In this document: piece by piece, positions 10,901 to 20,132 of the stretch | Numbering within the stretch: the stretch's first letter is position 1 | Layout of the letters: every line of letters starts with the position of its first letter | Origin: Phymatolithon calcareum | Taxonomy: Eukaryota; Rhodophyta; Florideophyceae; Hapalidiales | Length of the DNA: 64,000 nucleotides | Direction of reading: 5' to 3' | Assembly (NCBI GenBank): GCA_977006965.1 | Contig: OZ345364.1 | Coordinates: 2,418,001 to 2,482,000 of the forward strand | Notes under the pieces: model-generated | The model's input: only the letters and a program-made list of their open reading frames with translations | Told to the model about the DNA's origin: nothing | Database searches by the model: none | Made by a program: the position numbers and the translations under genes

Positions 10901-11978
10901 CAACGAAGCGCTTATCAGCTGGGGCTGGACCCAGCTGCGCGCCGAGCCCGGATGCTTTATCTACAAGGACAGCGCCAGTGGTGAGTTCGCCCGCATGCTA
11001 GCTGATACCGACGACTTCGTGCTCACGTCCGCCTCTGCGCCGCTCCTTGACAAGCTCCTGGACAAGATGCGCCGCGAATGGAACGTCGAGGAGCAGCGCC
11101 CTGTGCAGCAGCACATGGGCATCGCCATCGAGCGCACGTCAGATGGCATTATGCTAAGTGTACGAGAGCAAATCGACCGCCTCTTACGAGAGCTGGACAT
11201 CGAGCACACCCACACCTCCCCCGCCCCCCATGACCCCCGCGCAGACATGAGCGCGCGCAAAATGAGTGAAGAGACTCTCAGCGACGACGATAAGCTGCGC
11301 TATAAACGAGGCGTCGGACTGGTACGCTTTATCGTCGACACAGTAGTCTATGATGCCGCCTACATCGCCTCCCAGCTCGCTCGGCACCTTCACGAACCAT
11401 GCGCCCGACATATGGCGGCACTGCACCGCCTCGCGCGCTACCTTGCAGGAAAGCGCGACGCTTGCCTCTTCTACCGCACAAGCGCTGATGGCGAGCTCCG
11501 TACATATTCCGACTCTGACTTCGCCGCCTGCCCCGATACGCGCCGTTCGCGTACGGGCATCGCCATCTTCTATGCGGGCGACCTCATCTTCTGGAAGAGC
11601 GTCCTGCAGAAGGCGGTAACGTTCAGTACAGGCGAGGCGGAATATATGGCAGCGTCGGAAGCCGCGCGCGTCGTCGCCTGGCTTCAGCAACTTGCCGAAG
11701 AATGGCACATTCCAATTCCAAACCCTACGAAACTATTCATCGACAACACAGCGGCCCTATCAATGGCAGTCGCAAACGGTCCAACTACGCGCTCGAAGCA
11801 CATTGATACCCGCGCACGCTTCATCCAAGAGAAAGTCCAAGAAAACCGCATCTTCCCTGTACATACACCGGGTACCATGCAGATTGCCGACATGTTCACA
11901 AAGGCACTTGCGCACACTAAGCTGCGCCAAAACCTCGCACTCATCCGTAGTTCAAGTTCAGAGGCTGCGCAGGGCTGA
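7917..11978 (+). CDS. Copia Gag-Pol polyprotein, 1,353 aa
   Basis: The domains in order are: Gag (1-260), with a variant zinc knuckle of form C-X2-H-X4-H-X6-C at 240-255; protease with DSC at 320-322 where DSG is usual; integrase, with the CAPC zinc pair at 490-493 and catalytic D520, D582, E618 (D-D-35-E); reverse transcriptase, with catalytic D940 and the TDD box at 1031-1033; and RNase H, with D1199, E1240 and D1276, followed by the KHIDTR..F motif and IADMFTKAL. The gene order PR-IN-RT-RH is diagnostic of Ty1/copia. The stop codon TGA coincides with the first bases of the 3' LTR. There is no separate Gag stop or frameshift. A single long frame is usual for copia elements, which make extra Gag by splicing or processing. 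Confidence 0.95.
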   Translation: MDTSEITDQAPARPWPTKGVEKLSADASNHRDWKLCVLAVAQGQRAEELLTREPNPTTKHEPAQAALLKSFLMLTVHSSFRQAISSMSAIDAYKHLVAQAPHTSIYDVAANTIVRPLDTYPSPATYIAAQRERHDRLLSSDATHFLAKPAAYIADILAARPIHNTHAHALRELYAYLPDEQKTTDVVNRLIAAVLRIPHTTTRQKNRRHTQGNSSIQQSNAQRQRYSRRPGDPAVTDYRCMIHLMDNHVQNDERCQRMQARTATANPAPAAAAISADPAFITAVADSLAAMMRPDSIHENGMSNANVNNNQQYLRSPLLDSCATHQLTQIDKRINNPIPISTTVRLANNQRTPATAIGSSHLPGATVPLPLKQTLCVPGLANDLVSAGRISDDFDVTLKRKRFYVSLPTAELPKNIVAKGFKRPNYTFQFDSPVSNLPRRAHRSNATVDKALKRLHNVFAHAHPAALKRLVLQQPQLHGMIDKCAGQYTCAPCAAAKLTRAHHGTVSRIPEKPLTKLSSDTAGPLTRSTRGNRYFTAVTDQATGHITELPTATKHAAGMRLVDAIRKLQRATGHKVLRLHSDGAGELSKGAPLRYAQEEGIQITHTAPNTPQSNGQSETAIRTLKACIRAQLTAARMPHKMWDYALQDCVAKLNTLPRPKASASPHELLFGKPARIPLNIPFGSTGFVPNKTRQLRSFDARGLPVRYLAPVSDALVSVQHVGSRKEFHARAADFVPEIHDRAPSPTLDERAQGDDAKGTRTHLKSTLRQSTAKVTPTRTLRPREKLQRPDRFRENPTESPDVEPAAYAVTINLARLTAPPPADPRSIRATRKSPHAPYKHEWARAHDSFIDRSLELGAWELVDPTPDDKPVPHLWAYRYKTAPGGALQSVSARCTVRGDLMVAGVHFDSMRPAAQSPSHTARRMLYARAALANEYIRAADVPNAYLRAPSDPNHRHLMRQPRRSDGTLTAPGKLVLVKRAQQGSPDGGFLWERHRNEALISWGWTQLRAEPGCFIYKDSASGEFARMLADTDDFVLTSASAPLLDKLLDKMRREWNVEEQRPVQQHMGIAIERTSDGIMLSVREQIDRLLRELDIEHTHTSPAPHDPRADMSARKMSEETLSDDDKLRYKRGVGLVRFIVDTVVYDAAYIASQLARHLHEPCARHMAALHRLARYLAGKRDACLFYRTSADGELRTYSDSDFAACPDTRRSRTGIAIFYAGDLIFWKSVLQKAVTFSTGEAEYMAASEAARVVAWLQQLAEEWHIPIPNPTKLFIDNTAALSMAVANGPTTRSKHIDTRARFIQEKVQENRIFPVHTPGTMQIADMFTKALAHTKLRQNLALIRSSSSEAAQG

Positions 11979-12211
11979 CAGCTTCGCATCTTCTCCAGCC
12001 TCTCCACCGCACAACGATTCGCGCGCGACAGCTTCGCACAATGCACACGTGCGCCATCATGCACACGTGCACACTCGAGAGCACCCTGTGTGCCTTGCGA
12101 CGCCACAAGGCAACACCGGTGCGCACACGCTAGACAACGCCTGGCACATGATCAGGCTATAAGTAGCGTAGTGCTAACTCTCAGTAAACGAAACAAGAAA
12201 GTGTTCTAACA
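11976..12211 (+). repeat. 3' LTR of copia element (236 bp)
   Basis: It matches the 5' LTR but carries about 50 extra bases near its start, bounded by two copies of GACAGCTTCGCA (11977-11988 and about 12027-12038). One further substitution lies in a GACGACGCC / GACAACGCC tract. Confidence 0.95.
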
Positions 12212-12216
12212 CACGC

Positions 12217-12891
12217 CCGAATGCGAGCCCTCTGCAGAATTACTCCACCAAAGATAAGAAGAGCACAACTCGGAGAGCACTTCGCACAGAGGCTTATACG
12301 AGGGAAGGACGAAATTGAGAAGGAAGCAAAATACGACGGAAAAGAAGGGGACATACAGCAAGCGGAGAGGGATATCCGCTATCTGCAGGAGCATGAGCTC
12401 CTAAGAGGCAGTACCGAGTGAGCCGTACGAGGGCTGGTGACCCACAAACACGAGAGCCACCGCCGACGACAGGAATGGATTGAAAAGGAAGAAGAAAAAG
12501 AGAGAAACATTACCGTGGACACTAAGGAGAAAGTAAGCCCTGTACTCCAAATTCGATCCAGGAAACACCGACTCCTAGCAGTTAAGTGGTTCTTTGGCCG
12601 CTTCCCACCACGAAGAGCAGAGTCGTACGTTGAACATTTCAACGAGGTCGCAGAAGAGAATCTGAAAACTCTACAACGAAATTTAACAAGTCCAAGAGCA
12701 GAAGAATCTTGGGAAAAAGGGACGAAAACGGCGATTGACAAACTTTTAGCATTGGAAATCCATATGTTAGAAGAAATGATAGTGTAATGTGATCTCATTG
12801 GGTAATGATATGGCAGTATGAACGGGAATCTGCTCTGGTGCTGGTGAATACCGGCGTTGAGGGCTTCTAAAACAAAAACCGACAATTTCCC
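12217..12891 (+). pseudogene. LINE C-terminal coding part and 3' UTR
   Basis: The reading frame cut at 7541 resumes with MRALCRI and shows a charged region followed by the family motif HRLLAVKWFFGRFPP near 12570-12610. An in-frame TGA at 12419-12421 and the copia insertion both inactivate it. The frame ends at 12785-12787, and the ~100-bp 3' UTR ends at the right target duplication. Confidence 0.8.
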
Positions 12892-12930
12892 CCTTAGAAA
12901 AGAACTCCTCGTGCACTGAAATTAAATTTC

Positions 12931-12978
12931 AAATAAAAAGTGAAAATCTAAGATACTTAGATTCTCACTTTTATTTTT
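12931..12978. repeat. Near-perfect hairpin abutting the palindrome arm
   Basis: The arms 12931-12952 and 12956-12978 are reverse complements apart from one mismatch and one indel, with a 3-nt loop. It starts exactly where the right arm of the 6130/12934 palindrome ends (shared AAAT), so two different hairpins touch. Confidence 0.85.
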
Positions 12979-15221
12979 TATGAGCTTGGAAATCCGAGAA
13001 GCTCATTGGACACTTTCTTCTATGGCAGTACATAATTGGCTAAGCAAGAAAAAGGTCCTCGCGCCGTGGAAACGTTTTCTAGAAATTCTCAGGAGCGCGT
13101 TCCTTCGAAAATCGGAACAGCTCCTTAAACGCGCTGTTTAAGACCACTTCCTGATCCGTTCTTCGCATTTCGAAAACCATTATAGAAAGCCAAGAATGTA
13201 GGCTATCCAAAAATCAAAAAAAACAAAGAAAGGGGATAAAATAAGGAGTGTAGAGCACTTTCCGTAATTCTGATCTTGAAAAAGAATCGCCAGCTCGAAA
13301 AGGACTGGATGAATTTCTTATTGCCTCGGTTAAAAGTTTCGAATGGTTGTAGACTACCGCAGGAATACTGCAAATTTGTTAAAATCGAACGTCTAAGTGG
13401 CAAAAAAGTTCGCGCCGCGAGACCGAAAGTTTTTTAAAATCGGCAAAGGAACAGGCGAAAAATATAGTAAAATTCACGTTGCGCCCCGTCGAGAAGCTGA
13501 AACTGTTCGAAGGAAACACAGTAAGCATTTTTCTGTAATGATTGATTAGAGCCGAACATTGGATACTTTTGCTGACTTCATATTTGAAAATATTTCACTT
13601 GTTTCTGCACATTGACTGTATCCAGTTTCAATTGAAACTGGATACAGTCCCGTCGGTGCAAACGACATAATTAAAATTTTCATCCAGTTTATGAGCATTG
13701 TTTCGGCCAGTGAGAGCACTTCAAAGATGGGGAAGTAGGTCCTTAAGAGCTGCTCACCTTGCAAGACAAAGTCGTGCTCCGGGGAGGTGCGGGAAAAGCG
13801 AAATCCCCCCGAAAAGAAGAAGTTTTTAAATTTTTAACATGCTCGTCGCCCAAGAGTGGGCTCGAGATGTGCACGCCCGAAAAAGTCATCAATGCGAATT
13901 CGTAATTTAGAGGATTTATTGAGAAGGCACCATGTGTCCCAATTTGAGGAAAGTCGGAACCTTTCTAATCGCATTATACTAGCATTGAGCTTTGTCCGTT
14001 ACCTTATTCAGAATTGCATAGTATCACGACAATGGCTCGCGCTATTTCATTCTCTTCGGTAGGGGTCCATGTGGGCTTCTTCAGGGTTCTGCTGAATCAA
14101 TGCGAAATCGATTTCCGAATTAAATGATTTTTATATCAATCGAAAGGGAACATTAAATGTTTTTTTAGATATAGATCGAGAAAAGCAGGTCCTTCGCAGA
14201 TTTCGTTTTCGCTCCACAAGCCTCCAAAAAAAGTCGTGCATCACTTTTTCGTCGTACAACGAAAAAATGGCAAACAACTTAAGCAGTTGTGTCTATTTGA
14301 CGAACCCTCCATTTGAGGGGCGATTTGAAAGCTCTAAAAAGTTTGTAAAATGAATGCGGAACAGGTCTTTCGCGCCATAGTCAGAAAGACGGGCTTGCAT
14401 TCTAGATAAGAAGTATCCCATCTATTACCTTAAAGCGCGTCGTTCGGCGGTAGGAACGAAAATATGCTGGTAACCCAGAAGAACCAAAGTTGCCATGCAA
14501 CGTGAAGAAGACCCGCGCCGAGTGGTTGGTGCATCAGTGCACGCCAAGGCAACACCGGTAACCAGTCTCGTAGAGTGCTGCAGACTACTGTATATGGAAC
14601 CCTTTCCAAGTCAAAAATGCGCCGGCGCATTCGTAACGGATGAGTAGTATGCTTGGCTCGGGATGGCCATGTAGTGAATTTCGGCAAATAAAAAAACAAA
14701 ATAGCGAAGTCGAATTATATGCTCGAGGTTGACCCAAAAGTGCAAAAAAATCGGCAACACAAATTTGCGTCGTGGTGACCTCTTCATGTGGACAGTCGCA
14801 CATATTGCGTGCTTCTTGCTCGCAGAACCTGTGCCGGAATTCAGGTAGTCTATCCCTGCAGCTTCTGGCGCCACTTCATCATTGCGTGTCTACAGCTGGA
14901 GCATCTGTAAATTGGGATGCAGCGAGCTGCCGTTTAAAATTGTTAACTATCGGATGTCCAGGAAAAAACTAAGTTTCCCTTTGTCCTTCGCACGTCTACT
15001 CCATCAACGCGGCACGTGGACCACAGTGGAAAGGACGCTAGAGTCTACCAGTCAAAGTGTACTACAGCATTTTCAAATAGGGACCACGAATTGCATAAGG
15101 AGTGTTGTAGTCATGACCAGCACTACTCCTGTAGTATCGAAAATAAGGAGACAACATTGATCCTAACCATATTCGTAGAATTTTCTAATCACAGAGCACC
15201 AATTTGCCATTGCACAAATTT
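12979..15221. other. Long stretch without recognised genes
   Basis: Only short, unconvincing frames occur on both strands. It contains the 36-bp palindrome at 13614-13649. At 13735-13780 it has short similarity to the hairpin sequences upstream of both Kelch copies (GTAGGTCCTTA and AAGACAAAGTCGT). A 14-base match to the copia LTR (AAGGCAACACCGGT) near 14542 may be a relic or chance. Confidence 0.4.
13614..13649. repeat. 36-bp perfect palindrome
   Basis: Bases 13614-13631 are the exact reverse complement of 13632-13649, centred on CAATTG. The stem is unrelated to the other palindromes. Confidence 0.95.
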
Positions 15222-16166
15222 TTAAACTGGAAGCCACCAAACTGGAAGGATCAGTCCTACGGTTTCGAGCTCCTTTGGCTGATAGCAATCCAGTCCAGGG
15301 ATAATGGTTCCGTTTCCCTCGTCGAACCAGTATCCTGGTTTCGCAATCGGTCTGCTCTCTGTCCTGCTCATATACGACATATACAAGTTTGGCATGCACA
15401 ATGTCATTCCGAAAGTAGAGTGGCTCCTCGAGGCATCGTATTTGTCATTGGGCAGAAAGTATGGAGCTCGGGGTATTGGTTTTCGTTCCGTAGCAGGCAG
15501 CGGCTGGGCAGGGATCGCACAGAATGGCTTGAATTCTTTTGCATCTGGGCTCAGCAGTTTCTTGCACTTCTGAATGGACTTCACGACCATGTCTGTCTGC
15601 TTCAATTTAGATTCTAGACCCTGATATTTTGTACGCGGTTTACCTTCGTCGATATCCGCTTGAACGTCCTTGTGACTCATGGCATTTCCATGTTCTTTTT
15701 TGGCATTGCTCTGAACAGCTTGAGCTGTCTCATCACTTTCGGCCCTTCTTCCCTGCGACTTTCGTTGCGCTTTATCAGCAATCTCCTTTTCAAGCCAATA
15801 CTCGTCCTTGCTCTCACAAGAAGACTCTGTCTGCATGGCCGGATAGTCAGTGTCGCATTTGTGAACTCTATTGGCGATCAGGGGGTCTTCCTGTGAAGAG
15901 CTGTCCTCATCAGGCGCATCATTCATGTCAGTAATAATTCGGTGCGGAGGTTTCTCAACCAATTCCTTTTCTCTTTTCTCAAGAATAGAACGTCTATGGC
16001 TCCCTCTTGCATGCCTCAGATTTCCGCTCTGGGTCGCAGTCGAACCTGAAGTCTTGGAATGAATTGGATTGGACTCCTCCTTTACATGAGTAGATACTGG
16101 CTCGGCAGGGGTGGTGATTTGAAGCCCAATTTGGGCTTCAGAGGCTCCATAGCTTTGCGGGTTCAT
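15222..16166 (-). CDS. Hypothetical hydrophilic protein, 314 aa
   Basis: This is an uninterrupted minus-strand frame with a true ATG (MNPQSYGASEAQ). The first two thirds are charged and low-complexity, rich in Glu, Lys, Ser and Gln, and likely disordered. The last ~90 residues are Pro/Tyr-rich with aromatic pairs (for example LPVWWLPV at the very end). There is no signal peptide, membrane segment or known domain. The length without a stop favours a real gene, though no promoter or homologue is visible. The downstream minus-strand frame at 16557-16937 is separate and has no good start. Confidence 0.45.
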   Translation of the reverse strand: MNPQSYGASEAQIGLQITTPAEPVSTHVKEESNPIHSKTSGSTATQSGNLRHARGSHRRSILEKREKELVEKPPHRIITDMNDAPDEDSSSQEDPLIANRVHKCDTDYPAMQTESSCESKDEYWLEKEIADKAQRKSQGRRAESDETAQAVQSNAKKEHGNAMSHKDVQADIDEGKPRTKYQGLESKLKQTDMVVKSIQKCKKLLSPDAKEFKPFCAIPAQPLPATERKPIPRAPYFLPNDKYDASRSHSTFGMTLCMPNLYMSYMSRTESRPIAKPGYWFDEGNGTIIPGLDCYQPKELETVGLILPVWWLPV

Positions 16167-17042
16167 AAGCTGTAATAGACCTTTCGAGAAAGGGGTGGTT
16201 CTCTACGAATGTGTAGGCCTGGTTCTGGTCTGGTTAGAAAATACGAACGGGTATAAATACCGAAATCGAGCAGTCCATATTGTTGTCTTGACCCGTAGAT
16301 TAAATTCCCTTTTTTCTGACCAACTATGCACACCGATATTGACCATCATGATGATGATGATCATGATGGAAACTTTCCAAATTAATATTCGCAATCGGCA
16401 GCAACACTCTTGCGTGTCTCAGTCTTAGAGGTCCTGGATTTTATGCCGAGCAATTAGCCTGCACTGTACAAAGCGATTTCGTACACAAAATTCCGCTTGC
16501 AATTGGGCCCTGCTCTCCCGAAATGGTGTTGCACAACAAATCCACAGATGATCTATTTATCTTGTAGAAATCGCAAGGCCCCGATCTAAACAAAACCCAA
16601 GCATTGTCTCTGTGAAGTCCTGGCGAGGCTGATTATTTCCTTTGTCACTAAGCGGGAAAAATTGAATTGCATTGTACGCCTCTAGGACAAAATATCTCAT
16701 CTCAAAGCCAACATTAAAAAGGTCAAATAGCTGGTCCGGATCCATGGGAACGTTAACCGGTTGTGATGGACGGAATGTGTGGAGGTCAGTAATCGATGAA
16801 GGTGAGTTAATATGGCGCAAGTTTGTCGGATGGGTGTGTCGAGCTAAGATGAGCGAGCTGCGAAATGCAGCTGAGCCAACTGCCGCTTCATTGACCCACT
16901 CCGGGAGCGGAAATATATGCGAGGAAACCAGATTCAACTTTCTACTTGGACTATTAGGCCAGCACTATAGCATTGTGCGAGTGTGAAACTCGGCCACGTA
17001 GTTTGTCGTATTTGGTAAACACCCATGCACATGTGCTGTTAT

Positions 17043-17239
17043 ATGATAAGAACGGAAAAGGCATTAGACTCCATACTACTCTACAGCGTCACCATAATTG
17101 ACAATATGGAAAACGACGAGTCCCTGTATTAGGGACCAGGCGATATACTAGAATGAACAAGCTACGAAAAGCTGCTCCCGTACAGTCTTAGGAGTGTTAA
17201 TGAGGGCTTTCAAATAAACAACTAAACATTTGCAAAAAA
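17043..17239 (+). mobile_element. 5'-truncated LINE tail, 197 bp
   Basis: It is flanked by ACATGTGCTGTTAT at 17029-17042 and 17240-17253. The sequence matches the 3' tail at 2340-2551 almost base for base and ends in GCAAAAAA. Only the last ~100 bases of coding sequence and the 3' UTR were inserted. Confidence 0.9.
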
Positions 17240-17253
17240 ACATGTGCTGTTAT

Positions 17254-17811
17254 GAATCTGAACGTATTGAAAGCAGCAGTGAAAGTCCACAAGGATATCG
17301 CAGCGCTACTGCTTGGAATGTGGGCAGAGCGGAACTGAAGAAGTCCAATGAAGCTATGTCAAACGGAACTATGGGAGTTTCGCCCACAGGACATGCTCTC
17401 GAAGTTAAGACGATGACTTGGAAAAGCTGTGGAAGAGACAAAAGATGCTGGGGCAGAGCTGGAACTCGAAACAACAATTGAAAACACAAACTGATATCCA
17501 AGATAGATGTGCCCTCCGGCGAGTCTGAGAAGAGCAAGAAGAACGTCGTGCCATGAAAATTACTTTTCCAAAAAAATGGTATACCACACCAAGCAGTGAG
17601 GATAACAGAAAACAGTCGCAGAATTCTTTGCGCAAGATCGTTTGCAGTTTACTTTCTAAGAAATTCGCCAAAGTTGATAGAAGAAATGGGCAGTCAAGAA
17701 GCATGGGCAGTTACAACACTCAACTGTATCCTGCAGAAGCCTACATTGACCCCTACAGAGGAGAACAACATGATCCGAGCTATTGACGAGGTACTACGAA
17801 ATTCTGGTTAA
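17254..17811 (+). pseudogene. Fragment of a repeated unknown gene
   Basis: Several short plus-strand frames share one theme and end in a stretch with MGSQEAWAV and the PTEEN motif (17680-17811). The same C-terminal sequence recurs at 19243-19386 with about 65 per cent identity. Frame changes near 17340 and 17600 suggest decay, and the part at 17425-17480 reads as a charged, probably coiled-coil segment. No family is recognised. The LINE tail at 17043 landed directly upstream. Confidence 0.4.
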
Positions 17812-18059
17812 GGCAACTAAAGTTTCGAGTCGAGTAGAACACACGTTATGATACGAAAGTATTCCGCTAGCCGCCAGCAATCAGGCCACTTCCACGGTCC
17901 GTTGAGGCCAATGGATTGTCATGTAAGCCAACAGATCTACTCAGCAGTGCATATCACTTTTAAACTGAGCTGCGGAGGCAAGAGTGCACTTTAGTCACCG
18001 TAAAACCACTCATCGACCTCAACGACAATATTTCGGTTGAGTAATGAGGGCCTTTTTAT

Positions 18060-18286
18060 TCATCTGAAGGTCGTTTCGAAAAGACGTATTCCTCACCGAC
18101 ATATAAATAGCTTCAGCAGATTGCACTGTTGCGCAACCAAAACCACAAAAACCAAATTTTCTACTCAACACAAGGCTTGCCAACTCGAAAGCTCACGTTC
18201 GGTGTCGAACTTCATGGCTTGGCCGGCCCGGCCAGAATCCGCTTATGAGAAACGGCTTCTTTAACGTTCGAGGATTATTCGGAATC
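18060..18286 (+). pseudogene. Degraded copy of the 36388-36933 gene, 5' part
   Basis: From the TATA region (CATATAAATAGCTT near 18100) to about 18286 the sequence follows 36350-36530, including the AACCAAAACCACAA leader and the region around a conserved ATGGC. The frame is broken. The LTR-like insertion at 18287 ends the similarity. Confidence 0.55.
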
Positions 18287-18677
18287 TTTTGCTCTGTTGG
18301 GCAATTAGAAGTGAGAGAGTTGAGTGTTGAATGTTCTCTGGTTCTTTATTCAAGACGGAGGGCATCGTCGTACTTATAGATGTACGAAGTTGCGTAAACA
18401 ATGAAGAAACAAACTATCATGTGTGGAGGATTGATATGAAACCCGGATAATGCAAGGGTGTAAATGGACACCTAATCGGGTGCTGTCCTGGAGGGAAACA
18501 AATCTGAGTACAAAGAAGGGTGAATGCGTCCCGATTAGGCTGCCACCGGAAGATCTTCTTCCTGGGTTGCACGGAGCGTCGTCTTCGCTGACGTAACCGT
18601 AAGATAGAACGTTGCGATGAATAGAGCCGCGTAAATAGAGCACCTTGGCATATGGCTGTCAAATGCCAGATGCAGCA
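18287..18677 (-). mobile_element. Probable solo LTR, 391 bp, with 5-bp target duplication
   Basis: GAATC stands at 18282-18286 and 18678-18682. Comparison with the paralogous site near 36520 shows that the intervening DNA is inserted. On the minus strand it begins TGCTGCATC, has a TATA-like CTATAAGTAC and a GAATAAAG signal, and has CCCAACA eight bases before its end, all LTR-like. The last eight bases (TTTTGCTC on the plus strand) do not fit a TG..CA end. Confidence 0.55.
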
Positions 18678-18723
18678 GAATCCATCATCGCCCTTTTCGC
18701 CTCCGCCGATCTAAAATTGAAGA

Positions 18724-18870
18724 AGAGGAAAGTTGATTTTATTTAAAAGTTACCAACGCATCTGATGACGCTTGGGGTAACTTCTCGAGTGCCAAGAAAA
18801 TTTGGCTTGATTCTGCCCTAGGAAGTATTTCATAGTGGGTGTTCCACAGTTTGGTGGTCTACAAATCAAT
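18724..18870 (-). mobile_element. 5'-truncated LINE tail, 147 bp
   Basis: It is flanked by AAATTGAAGA at 18714-18723 and 18871-18880. Its 3' end on the minus strand shares the motif GTTACCAACGCATCTG with the tail at 22042-22247, which defines a separate 3'-end family. Confidence 0.7.
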
Positions 18871-19242
18871 AAATTGAAGATATTTTTGGTTTTCTCATGC
18901 ATTGTAGTCTTTAACAAAATACGTCGAACAGCCAATTTTGCCAAATTCCCCTTCTTCAATAGAAGGCACTGGAAAGTTTTCTCGCGAGCACGGTGATGAT
19001 TATTTCTTCCTTTTATTGCAGGATATCTGTGCTGCACATTTTATTACGCTACATCTAGGGGACATCTAAGATGTTCCTGAACGGGATTCATTCTGGGTAC
19101 TTTACGTATCTTCTTCCCGCGAGTGCTGAGGCACATCACTACACGGCGTCATCCGTATGCCCTTCGCGGAACGTAATTCAATTCTTGCTTGTGACAGGAC
19201 TCGAACCGGCGTTGGTTTTTAGGTCACTTCCCGAGGATCCCA

Positions 19243-19386
19243 ACGAAGCTGATTGAAGAAATGGGTAGTCAAGGAGCATGGGCAATTGGTACACTCAGCA
19301 GTACCCTGAAGAAGCCCACATGGACCCCTACCGAAGAGAATGAAGTAGCGCGAGCCATTGACGTGATATTTTGCAATTCTGAATAA
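19243..19386 (+). pseudogene. Second C-terminal fragment of the repeated unknown gene
   Basis: The frame reads a stretch with MGSQGAWAI and PTEEN and ends with a TAA at 19384-19386. It is collinear with 17670-17811. Only the last ~47 residues remain. Its downstream DNA was later interrupted by the LINE at 19418. Confidence 0.45.
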
Positions 19387-19652
19387 GGTAACTGACAACG
19401 CTCGATGCTAGTATAATTTTTTTTAGTAGTATTTATTAAACGCTCTCAGTAGCACTCTTTAGACTGTAAGGGAGATGCGTTTCAGTTGCTACAGCCTTGT
19501 AGCATAGTATAACATTCATATATGCTTCTTCCGCAATCTTGTATATCGTGGCCCTAGCTGCAAAAACCCACATCGGACGGATGTGGGAAAAGCTTAGAGT
19601 CCTCTATGCGCTCAGCGGCGATTCGAGCTCGCAATGCTTATCCTTTGTTTTT

Positions 19653-20132
19653 CTATTCCATGTCCTCGTAAAAGGCACTGGTAAAGAAGAGTAGCTGGTC
19701 CAGTGCTTCTTCGGTCTTCTTGGTCTCTTCTCCGGTCAGCTGGTATCTCGCCAAAGACGTTTCAACCGTGTGCAATAGCCTTGATATGATTTCGCCAAAT
19801 TTGTCTTCTAGTAGTGTCGTGCTCAGTGGGGGAAATCTCCCAAACGCCCACTTCACCGCCAATTGACGATGACGTACTTTCGGAAGCCTTAAAATCACTG
19901 GAATTGCTCCGACTATATCGTACGGTATCTTCCTCTTTCTGCTTGATTCCAAAGACTCCCCTTCATCATTGAAGAGTGATGCTTTCAGGGATCCTGCCGA
20001 CATTCCTTGCTTAAGATACTCCAAGGCCTTCTCGAACTGCTCATGCCTTAGCATTGCTGCCATGTCCCGACACACCCATTGCAATTCATCCACGTCTCTG
20101 CAATCCTTTGGGACGGCCAGTAGGCTCTCTTT
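19653..20132 (-). pseudogene. LINE reverse transcriptase C-terminus
   Basis: The minus-strand frame begins at DELQWVCRDMAAM, contains VRHRQLAVKWAFGRFPPLST, and ends FYEDME like the copy at 30206 (FYDDME). The preceding part of the protein is at 20737-20913 (LGPIAKNRSVRLRLLCRI), displaced by the nested insertion. Confidence 0.85.

Larger units (their letters stand above)
7542..12211 (+). mobile_element. Complete Ty1/copia LTR retrotransposon
   Basis: LTRs lie at 7542-7727 and 11976-12211, both beginning TGACAGC and ending TCTAACA. The 5-bp target duplication CACGC is at 7537-7541 and 12212-12216. Between the LTRs are a primer-binding site, a 1,353-codon polyprotein and nothing else. Outside one 50-bp length difference, I counted one mismatch in about 184 aligned LTR bases. 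The insertion is therefore recent and possibly still mobile. It is markedly richer in GC than the surrounding DNA. Confidence 0.95.
6208..12891 (+). mobile_element. 5'-truncated LINE with 14-nt target duplication, host of a nested copia element
   Basis: CCTTAGAAAAGAAC occurs at 6194-6207 and again at 12892-12905, directly outside the element. The LINE proper is 6208-7541 plus 12217-12891, about 2.0 kb. Its reading frame is open from the first base after the left duplication, as expected for 5' truncation during target-primed reverse transcription. Its 3' end lacks a long poly(A) tail. A complete copia element (7542-12211, plus the second 5-bp duplicate) lies inside it. Confidence 0.9.

Noticed and set aside
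14540-14556. AAGGCAACACCGGT match to the copia LTR
   Set aside because: A single 14-base match without flanking similarity is too little to call a relic LTR.
16334-16371. CATCATGATGATGATGATCATGATG inverted repeat
   Set aside because: It is a short GATG/CATC microsatellite whose symmetry follows from its repeat unit.
16557-16937. 126-codon minus-strand frame
   Set aside because: It starts with TTG, has no good ATG until codon 65, no domain, and an equally long plus-strand frame overlaps it.
19190-19250. GACTCGAACCGGC on the plus strand, like the reverse of a tRNA B box
   Set aside because: Only four acceptor pairs form and no D arm is visible on the minus strand. A decayed tRNA or SINE is possible but unsupported.
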